A stretch of DNA of 26,924 bases from Saccoglossus kowalevskii (lineage: Eukaryota > Hemichordata > Enteropneusta > Harrimaniidae): contig NW_003145791.1 of NCBI RefSeq assembly GCF_000003605.2, forward strand, positions 13,866 to 40,789, given 5' to 3'. This document shows, piece by piece, positions 19,260 through 26,924 of the stretch (position 1 is the stretch's first letter; every line of letters starts with the position of its first letter). The notes below the pieces were generated by a model, which made no database searches, was not told the DNA's origin, and saw only the letters and a list, made by a program, of their open reading frames with translations. The position numbers and the translations under genes were made by a program.

Positions 19260-20110
19260 TCATATTTTTAAACGTTGCAAGTTCACGGTCCAAGAATTTA
19301 ACGAATCGTCATACCTGATACTTAACAAAATATTCCACGCGGCCTTTACGTTTTCTCTTGCGCAGTACTTTCTCCACAACATACAATGCTTCATCGTCCT
19401 TTACTATTTTCTGAAGTTCTTCTTCGTAGAAAGTACCTTCCAACATTTCATTGTTGTAATTTGTAATTTTGTAAACAGATTGTTGTGTGTTGAGGCGTCC
19501 AACAATCGTGAATACCTTTTTGATCCAATTGGGCAAGTATCCTTTCTTGAAAACGTGTTTGGTTTTACTGATTCTGACTCTGTCACCGAGTTTATAAATC
19601 ATCTTCTTCTTCTACCCCTTTTTCTCTGCGCTTAGATCACCGTACAATATGTCTCTGACATTTTTCTGGTTTGCATAGGTAACAAGTGAGGGTTTAGTAT
19701 TTATACTTCTGTGATGGGTATTGTTGTAAGAACATACCATGTCATCTAATACAGGCAAATAAGTCAACTTGTTGTTCTTCGTTAAACATTTTTCCGCTGA
19801 TGGTTCTGTTGTATCTCTCCACAATGCTGGCTTTAGTCTCATTGCCTGTAGTAAAGAACTTAATGTCTTCGCTCTTGAGGTAGTTTTGAAAAAGTCTGTT
19901 GGTGAATTCAGTTTCTCTGTCCGTATGCAAAACGTTGGCGCGATGCCACTTCTCGAGTATTTTCCGAAATGCCACGACCAAACCCGTGGATACACGTCAA
20001 TAAGACCTTATATCCTCTGTTCTTTCTTGATATCGAGGAGAGATCGCATAGATCAGCCTCCCATTGCTGCTCGTCCACTTGGTGCTCGTGCTCATCTTCT
20101 TCATAATTAT
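19260..20110 (-). pseudogene. Polinton integrase (retroviral-type) with C-terminal chromodomain
   Basis: It would insert the element into host DNA. The DDE core residues are visible: Asp in EADLCDLS, Asp in VLHTDRETEFTNRLFQNY, and Glu in KASIVERYNRT. Next come an SH3-like part (YKLGDRVRISKTKHVFKKGY, VYKITNYNNEMLEGTFYEEE) and a chromodomain (VEKVLRKRKRKGRVEYFVKY). After a frameshift the chromodomain ends YDDSLNSWTVNLQRLKI and a stop at 19260. The N-terminal zinc-binding part was not recognised. Frameshifts occur near 19995 and 19745 and in the chromodomain. Confidence 0.88.
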
Positions 20111-20268
20111 TTACGGGTGTGGTTATTTCACAAGCACAGGGGCAGTGAATATGTTCGATAAATGAAAGCAAAGTGGGACAACGTGGATCCATCACGACCG
20201 ACTGCACCAAAGTGAGATCGAGGGAATGCAATGAAGTTCTGTTTGATCAGTCGACCAGTTGGTTCTGT

Positions 20269-20463
20269 TTAACTTTCTTTGTCGGGTTGAGATTCCTGAT
20301 CGGCTACAGCAACAGCGCTGGGTAATTGCTGTGTAACATAGATTGGAATCGGTTCGTTTTTCTTCTCCCACAGCAACAAGTACTTGTGCAGAACTTCTTC
20401 CATTTGCATTATGTCGTTCATGTCTCTATCCAGCGAAGTCAATGATTTCACCACAGATCTCAT
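20269..20463 (-). pseudogene. Unassigned conserved Polinton protein, fragment
   Basis: Encodes LTSLDRDMNDIMQMEEVLHK, then YLLLWEKKNEPIPIYV. This resembles a Polinton protein family marked by an LDxxMxxI word followed by a helix ending in a YL motif, which has no assigned function. The C-terminal half typical of that family is not seen. It abuts the truncated ATPase, suggesting a deletion joined the two. Assignment is from memory of the motif only. Confidence 0.45.
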
Positions 20464-20489
20464 CATTTGAACATTCTGGCTTTGGATGG

Positions 20490-20619
20490 TAGATAATGTC
20501 TGGCGGTGGAGATATGACGCTGTCACATTGTTCTAATATCTGTTTGACTAAAAACGTCTTCCCAGACTGCGTGGGACCGACACGAGACAGGTAAATGGGT
20601 GTTTAAATCTTGCATCCAT
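20490..20619 (-). pseudogene. Polinton packaging ATPase (FtsK/HerA-type), N-terminal fragment
   Basis: Opens MDARFKHPFTCLVS, then after a one-base frameshift GPTQSGKTFLVKQILEQ, a Walker A box. SPPPDIIY follows, the next conserved part of the Polinton genome-packaging ATPase. The Walker B region and the rest are missing. The fragment stops where the following protein begins. Confidence 0.78.
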
Positions 20620-20756
20620 GACCTCGCTCGTTATCGTATCTCTTTTTACATTCTTCAATGTACTTTTTCAACATCCATTTTAAAACAAAATAAGGCAGTG
20701 TACATAAGACAGAATAGATGAGCGATAGAACCACGTCCGATTTGGTAGAGCCCATA

Positions 20757-23384
20757 TCAATGTGATTGTTCAAGGTTCAAATGGATGAATGGTGGGTTAC
20801 CAACCAACGAATTTTTGAAGCTGTTTGGGAGGGGAGAGTAATCATCTTGTATCACCCGTTTGTCATACACTAAACTGTATGTTTTAACTTCTTCTCCTTT
20901 GTTCGCTGGATTTATTTCTCTCTTCAAATCTCCGAGATAATCACCCATCGGTGAATCCCATTCTCCAGCTCGCTGGATGTAAATGATGGAATCTGTGTCA
21001 AAGTACAAGACTCTACTATGTAATTTCTCCAGAACACTGTAGAGTTTAAGTCGAGTATGTACTATCCATCAACATTTCCAACAGTTTGGCGGCCGTTTCT
21101 ACATACGTGCTCTGTATAAAAATTTGATCTCTGTCCCAGCTTTTCCCAGAACGAGTTGAGATTTAGCTTGGCGAGAGCTCTGAGGCCTGGATTGGTGGTT
21201 ATCTTGCTTCTGTCCAAGATGATACCTTCTCTTTTGCGGTACCTTTGGATGGTTTGGTCTTCCTCATTGTGACACCACTCTAGATAACCGGAAGACTCTT
21301 GTTTAATTTTCAAAAAACATGTTGATGTACTCGGTGAACAACCCTCCTTCTTCAGTCTCAGGGTTGTAGGTTGCCGATTCATCATAATGCTAAACTTCGT
21401 ATACCTTGCTGATGCGATACCCTATCTTTCAGCCTTTTCCAATTCCAGAGCGCACCAAACACCCATCAGCTGACGTTCATTGACACTGTGGTGACATTTG
21501 TCTTGATTCATGGTTTCCGCGCATTTGGAACAGAGTGGGAACATCAGTTTGTTGTTCACCCTGAAAAGTAGAACTGGTATATACAATCTTCTCGGAGGTA
21601 AAACGTCGCACTTGATAATACCGAAATAGTCTTTAGTTACGACTGTCGGGTGGCCAACTGGCTATCGCAAAGTCTTATTGATGTACGGGTAAAGGCTGCA
21701 AATGTTAACATATTCCAACTTTTCGCCTTCCTTGATGTCGTAATACAGACGCAGGGCATTGGTACGACCGTAGAGAAAAGCCTTCCTGCCTCTAATAGGA
21801 TTTGAGATATTGAGATTGTTCTTCATCAGGTTTTTGAAATCGCATTCCCACATAGTGACTAGCAAGTCTCCTTTTGATTTCAACCACCCTTTCCTCGCCA
21901 GTAGCCTTTCGTAGAGGGAGGTCATACTGAGTTCATTCTTGCGATTCATCTCATTCCTTCTGGGAAAACACTTTGTTGAAGATGCGTGTTATTGACATGT
22001 GCCTCATATTCCATCCATCTTATAGCATCTGCGGATTGATTCTGGGCACTGAGGTAACCTTTCTCAGGCACAACTCCGATTGTATCAGGAGTCAGAAAAT
22101 TCTTTCGAAATAAGATTTTGCACACGGAAGCAATCGTGATGCAATGGCTGAAGGGTCACGTTTGATGAGATCCATCATATCAATCTAAATGCCAAACAAC
22201 ACTCTGACAGTACTTTAGCAGTTCTTTACGTAAATCATAAACAGAGTTCTTTTATACCTCTCCATTGTACCATGTGTAGAATGTCTTTCTAGCCTCCTCC
22301 TGCATACCATCTGGGTCAAAATAATCAGCCCTCTGTAATTGTCTCCAGTGGTTCTCGGAAACAGGTGGGAAAAAGGCCCTTGTGTAACTCTATGCCGAAG
22401 GTCTTAGGAAGTTTAGATAGAGCCATGGACAGGAAATTCAAGCTATCAATGAATTTGATATCTGCACGACGGATGCATTCAAAATCGTAAAAGACGTAGT
22501 TACCATGGCTGTCAGAGTCATCCTCCTCAAATTCTTCCATAGAATTGTCAGATTTTTGATTGAATGTAACACAGGTGGTCGTACGTCTGAAAAGACTTGC
22601 AGGTTTTGCAGTAAACTTTGTTACATTTGTGAGACCCATCACGATATTTGAGGAGTGTGTGACGTTGAACTGACTGACAGAGAGTTTTTTCCCATTAACT
22701 GACATTTGATGGCTTTCGAAACATTCTTCTTTCTTGAAAAATCTGTGACAATTTCCGCATTTTTGCCATCGTGCAGTCCTGTTGATTTCCACAACTCAAA
22801 CACTCCGTTGGACACATGTGATTGTAACGGTGAGAATAAGACTTGCCACACCTAGTGCAATAGTAGTCCTTTCCCAGAAAACCGTTCATTTTTGTGACGA
22901 CGTTGTAGTGTTGATTTTTCAGAAACAGATATATGTCTTTGAAACCTTCTGCCCACAAAGATGATGGAGTCAAAATGATCGTGCGACAATATGTGTATTC
23001 TGAAATCGGGTAACATGCTCTGAAACTTTTTAATCTCTTCGATGCCACATGAACCATGTTCGACTCTGGCCTTCCGTAAAAGTTATCTAGCTCGGCCGGT
23101 TTGCATAGAGTAGTTCACCGTTTTTTTCCTCTTTATAGAATCCCACACCGATGGTGGATTCTCGTCTTTCGTGGCGTGTGCCATGGCGATGATGATCGCT
23201 CTAGCGCAACACATTTGGTCATTGGAAACGATTTCAATAACAGATTAGGAATTTCTCAACCTGTCTGCGATTTTCGTATCAAACTGTCGCTTCCTCCCAC
23301 ATGTTTTGCCAGCACCAAGGGGCATTTCAACAGATACCATCCTGATGGTGATGTTTTCCTCAAAAAGATTTTTTCAAGTTAGCG
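20757..23384 (-). pseudogene. Polinton protein-primed DNA polymerase B, degenerate
   Basis: Minus-strand order: N-terminal VSVEMPLGAGKTCGRKRQFD (about 23340) and NDQMCCARAIIIAMA. Next are zinc-finger words YYCTRCGKSYSHRYNHMC and KCGNCHRFFKKEECF. The exonuclease box is YVFYDFECIRR (about 22480), with EKGYLSAQNQSADAIRWMEY near 22050. Polymerase motif A is YVNICSLYP (about 21700), where the family has Asp in place of Asn. Motif B is KLNLNSFWEKLGQR (about 21150), with Glu where Gly is usual. Motif C is YFDTDSIIYIQR (about 21000). The end is VYDKRVIQDDYSPLPNSF. A stop lies at 23245-23247, another at 23083-23085 and another near 21430, with several frameshifts. The stretch between motif C and VYDKRVI is short, implying an internal deletion. 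Confidence 0.9.
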
Positions 23385-24079
23385 TTGGAAAAATAACGTT
23401 GCTATTTTTAGACATGTTGACAGGTAAAACTATACAATATGTCGACCTTCATGACAAAATAAGGTCAAGTCTAGTGAAAAGACATCCTAACTAATTCGGA
23501 AAACACCGCATATAATAATTGTTTCAAAAGCTGGGGGGTACGCTCGGTGATTGAGTCCAAGCCAAGATTCGCTGTGTTGGGGCATTCTAAGTGAATGACC
23601 TTTGCATGACATCATTTGAAAACATTGTAGTATTCGTTTTTAGTAAACAAGTCTTCATTATTATACATTTCTACCTACTTAGACTACTATTTCTGTGCCA
23701 ATTTATAACAAAATCAGAATGTCTCTCATAGCATAAAAAAGATAACGCATTCTTTAAAGCGCAAAGGCTCATGGGTAGACGCTTTCTCAAAAACTCACAT
23801 ATCCCAAAGTATTGCCTAGTGTTTACAACATGGAAACAGAAAATAAAAATGAATCAATTACCTTATTTTGGACGTAATTTCATCCCGTGTAATGGGTGGC
23901 AGTCGTTTAGACATGCTGGAGCTATGAATTCGTGAGTCAAAATACCCTCAAACGAAACACTGTCCTGACACACCCCTGGCACCCTCAACACCTTAGATCG
24001 CAAGACATTCATATTCCCCTGGATCCAGGAACAGGAATTTTACTATAAACATCTGTGTCTGTGTGGTCTGTGTGATAAA
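23385..24079. other. Region between Polinton polymerase and second LTR element
   Basis: The Polinton's outer end and terminal repeat should lie here but were not recognised. Apart from a weak exon candidate at 23862-23914, nothing is supported. Confidence 0.45.
23862..23914 (-). CDS. Possible first coding exon of an unknown host gene
   Basis: On the minus strand an ATG at 23914 opens MSKRLPPITRDEITSKI, followed by an AG|GTAATT donor. A GC-richer stretch upstream could be 5' UTR. No further exon was found in the window, and no family was recognised. It may be chance. Confidence 0.2.
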
Positions 24080-24235
24080 TGTCGTGGCCTGTGGTAAGGC
24101 AGAGATGAAACAAACCAAAGTTTGCAGGAACAAACAATAGACTTTACTTTATTCAAAACATGGTTTTTCCAACCGACAGGTACCAAGCGCATGCATGAAA
24201 TACAAGCGCGGGAATAATAAGACCAATATAGTACA
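24080..24235 (-). repeat. Candidate 3' LTR of gypsy element 2
   Basis: Read on the minus strand it begins TGTACTATATTGG directly after a purine-rich tract, contains an AATAAAG polyadenylation word, and ends in GGCCACGACA. The 156-bp length and TG...CA ends fit a short LTR. The partner copy is outside the window, so the outer edge is inferred. Confidence 0.55.
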
Positions 24236-24249
24236 TTCCTCTACCCTTA
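24236..24249 (-). other. Polypurine tract of gypsy element 2
   Basis: The minus strand reads TAAGGGTAGAGGAA immediately before the TG of the candidate LTR, as expected for a plus-strand primer site. Confidence 0.6.
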
Positions 24250-24463
24250 GCTAAAAATTACATTTTGTTTCACAAAACTAATTTTTATAACACCATACAG
24301 AAGTAAATGCTTAACGCTAAATTTTACCAAGACTGTATGTATAAAAAGCACATACAAAACAAGTACATCAACAATTGTTTAAATGCAACTATACTTTTAG
24401 TATCTGTTAATACAAAATCTTTAAATCTTTCTGGTATTTTTATCTCTCTACTGTGTCTACTCA

Positions 24464-26924
24464 CTGCAATACTATCTTTCTCAACGTTACCCTGGGTGTA
24501 ACATTTACATAAACAGGATTAGATTTTTCTACAGTATTGTCTTCAATAACAGGTTTATGACTAGTAGAAATAGCACTTGTACTAAGTAATATCACTCGGT
24601 GGAACTTTAAGATCTTCCACTGATATTACAGGATTTGAACTATTAGTATTTGGTAATACAATTGAAGTTGACTCACAATGTTTAGAACCAATATGATCAA
24701 TTTGACAACGAACCCATCGACCATCAGACAATTTCACTGTGTAAGATACAGGACCTGACCTAGATTCTATTTTCCCCTTAACCCAAGGACTACCATAACC
24801 ATAACTTCGAGTCCAAACTGTATAACTAATAGAAAAATGTCTCTCTTTAACATTTTGATCATGGAAAACTTTCATTTTCCTTTGAGATTCAACAAGTTTT
24901 TTATTAAACTGTGGGTGTACAGAATCAAGACGAGACCTAAGCTTACGTTTCATTAAAAGTTCAGCGGGTGAAACTTGGGTTCTCGATTGTGGAATGATTC
25001 TATAGCGAAATAAAATCATAGCTAATCTCTCATCAATAGTACCGTCTTTAACTCTATTAAGACTGTCTTTAACAATTTCAACGGCTCTTTCAGCCAAACC
25101 ATTGGATGAAGGATGGTGCTACTAAAATTTGTGTAATACAATTTACTTTAAGAAAATGTGAAAGATCATCACCAGTAAAATTACTCCCATTATCCGATGC
25201 TAAAATTTCAGGAATGCCTAAAGTAGCAAACACTTGTTTCAATTTCAAAATTGTGGCAGCTGAAGTGATGGAGGTTATTCTGTGAGCCTTGATCCACTTA
25301 GAATACGCATCAACTATTATTAAAAGATTATAATTTTCATACTCAGCATAATCAATATGAACACGAGTCCACGGTTTATTAGGAACTTCCCAAGGATGTT
25401 ATGGAGCTTTTGCTGGAGATTTCTGATTTTGTTGACAAACATCACAACATCTAACTCTATTTTCAATTTCCGCATCCATGGTTGGCCACCAAACATAACT
25501 ACGGGCTAAACCTTTCATACGGTTCATTCTAGAATGTGCTACATGTAGCTCCCTGAGAAGTTCTGTTCTACCTTGCGGTGGAATTACCACACGTGTACCC
25601 CAAACAATACATCCATCAACTACAGTAAGCTCATTACGAATTCTGAAAAATGGCCTGTAGCTCTCATCTGGAGGTTTTTCTGGCCAACCACGTAATACAA
25701 ATTCACGGACATGAGCTAACAAAGGATCACGACTTGTCCAAAACTTTACATCATCAGAAGTAAACTCTTCCAACATCAAACACATGTGTTCCTCATAATT
25801 ACACTTTATGTTAGAAATGGGTACTCTACTTAACGAATCAGCATTACCATGGGATTTCCCAGGCTTGTACTCAATAGTATACTCCTATGCTTTTAATATC
25901 AAAGACCATCTAGTCATTCGGGAAGACAAGGTAGTTGGCATAATGGTTTATGATCTGTAACAATAGTAAATTTTTTGCCCAACAAATATTTGTGAAATTT
26001 ACGTACACCAAATAGAATAGCACATGCCTCTTTTTCAATATAGATACAATTACGTTCAGCATTATTTAAAGTTCTGGATGCAAATGAAATTGGTTTCTCA
26101 CTACCATCTTTGTATTTCTGAGACAGGACAACACCAAGACCAAACGGCGTTGCATCACAACTCAGTACTAAATCTTCCTGAGGGTTAAAATGTACTAACA
26201 ACTGATGTGACTGAAGAAGTTGTTTTGCTCCTTCAAACGATTTGTCCTGACTTGGACCCCAGTGCAACTTTACATTTTTTACAAATGTAATGGCCCTAAC
26301 ACTGTTGAAAGGTTAGGTAAAAACCCATGATAATAATTTAAAAGACCTAAAAAAGCTTTAAGCTGAGTCACAGATTTAGGTTTGTAATTTTTTTGTATTG
26401 CGTCAATTTTTCCAGTCAAAGGATGAATACCTTCAGAATCTAGCATGTGACCTAAATACACAATTGTATCTTTCATGAACTTTGATTTAGTTTTCTCGAG
26501 TTTCAAACCAGCATTGACTAAATGACATAACAATTTATCTAAATTTGCAAGATGCTCAGAATCATTTTTCCCAGTTACAATTATATCATCAAAATACACA
26601 ACACCAGGTATGTCACGCATGACGTACTCTATAGTTCTCTGAAAAATTGCTGTAGCTGAACTCACACCAAAAGGTAAGCGGTTATACCTAAATAGACCCC
26701 TGTGTGTAGTTATTGTAAGAAGTGTTTTAGAATCTTCATCCAAAACTAATTGATTGTAAGCATGGGACAGATCAAGTTTTGCGAACTTTTGTCCACCAGC
26801 CAGTTGTGCCATCAAATCATCAAAAGGTGGAATAGGATATTGTTCAACAGGTGATGCTTTGTTGACAGTTAACTTGTAATCACCACAAAGCCTCACAGTA
26901 CCACCAGTTTCGGGTACAGATACA
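24464..26924 (-). pseudogene. Gypsy 2 pol: reverse transcriptase, RNase H, integrase (partial, broken)
   Basis: From the window end leftwards: RT (RLCGDYKLTVNKASPVEQYP, FAKLDLSHAYNQLVLDE, YNRLPFGVSSATAIFQRT, VVYFDDIIVTG at about 26600, YLGHMLDSEGIHP). RNase H follows (SCDATPFGLGVVLSQ, EKEACAILFGVRKFHKYL, TDHKPL). Then come the integrase zinc-binding part (HVAHSRMNRMKGLARSYVWW, CCDVCQ), the core (VHIDYAEY, DNGSNFTGDDL, NGLAERAVEIVKD) and a C-terminal domain (SDGRWVRCQIDHIGSKH). Lesions: frameshift near 26275, stop near 25884, stop near 25400 (after SPAKAP) and frameshift near 25115. The 5' part is outside the window. Confidence 0.9.

Larger units (their letters stand above)
16239..23384 (-). 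mobile_element. Polinton/Maverick element (virus-like DNA transposon), degenerate
   Basis: All recognised genes read on the minus strand: DNA polymerase B, packaging ATPase, an unassigned Polinton protein, retroviral-type integrase with chromodomain, minor capsid protein, basic virion protein, major capsid protein and adenain-like protease. Together these define a Polinton (polintovirus). The recognisable part is about 7 kb, whereas intact elements are usually 15-20 kb. Nearly every gene has stops, frameshifts or deletions. Long terminal inverted repeats and the 6-bp target duplication were not found, so the edges given here are the outermost recognisable coding sequence plus adjoining non-coding bases. 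Confidence 0.92.
24080..26924 (-). mobile_element. Ty3/gypsy LTR retrotransposon 2, cut by window end
   Basis: A second gypsy-type element on the minus strand, from its 3' LTR (24080-24235) through integrase and RNase H into the reverse transcriptase. Its gag and 5' LTR lie outside the window. Its RT box is YFDD rather than HMDD, and its sequence is clearly different from element 1; it resembles the K02A2.6-like animal gypsy group. Stops and frameshifts make it inactive as it stands. Confidence 0.9.

Noticed and set aside
19078-19635. 185-codon open frame on the plus strand
   Set aside because: It runs antisense to the integrase end and minor capsid start, which have clear family motifs. The plus-strand protein has none.

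Overview
This window looks like nuclear DNA from an animal, probably a marine invertebrate; phylum cannot be settled from the sequence. It is AT-rich. It carries a spliced gene with ordinary GT-AG introns and remains of four transposable elements from three classes: two Ty3/gypsy LTR elements, one LINE and one Polinton/Maverick. No prokaryotic operon, rRNA, tRNA or CRISPR array was seen.

Layout. 1-820 is mostly featureless, with a promoter-like cluster of motifs in the first 65 bases. 821-4594 is a complete but crippled Ty3/gypsy element on the minus strand, with two 162-bp LTRs, a tRNA-type primer site and a polypurine tract. 4595-6066 is non-coding. 6067-15535 on the plus strand is the only clear host gene: 14 exons encoding the last 464 residues of an arylsulfatase B/I/J-type protein. 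Its signal-peptide exon was not found. A 5'-truncated LINE lies antisense in its sixth visible intron (about 9300-10878). 16146-16238 is a compound CT/CA microsatellite. 16518 to about 23384 is a decayed Polinton on the minus strand. It reads, in transcription order: protein-primed DNA polymerase B, packaging ATPase fragment, an unassigned Polinton protein, integrase with chromodomain, minor capsid protein, a basic minor virion protein, major capsid protein and adenovirus-type protease. 24080 to the window end is a second, different Ty3/gypsy element on the minus strand, cut by the window edge.

Main result. The arylsulfatase has intact reading frames and splice sites across all 14 exons, yet the cysteine that must become formylglycine is serine. 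Three other active-site positions (a metal-binding Asp, a His and a Lys) are also changed. It therefore looks like a maintained pseudoenzyme rather than a working sulfatase or a dead gene.

The Polinton is inactive: most of its genes carry stops, frameshifts or internal deletions, and the polymerase has lost its motif A aspartate. Its integrase-to-protease block still shows virus-like gene packing, with gaps of 5-12 bases or a 4-base overlap. All four mobile elements lie on the strand opposite the host gene. Exon borders, frames and motifs were read by eye; family names come from recognised motifs, not from a search.
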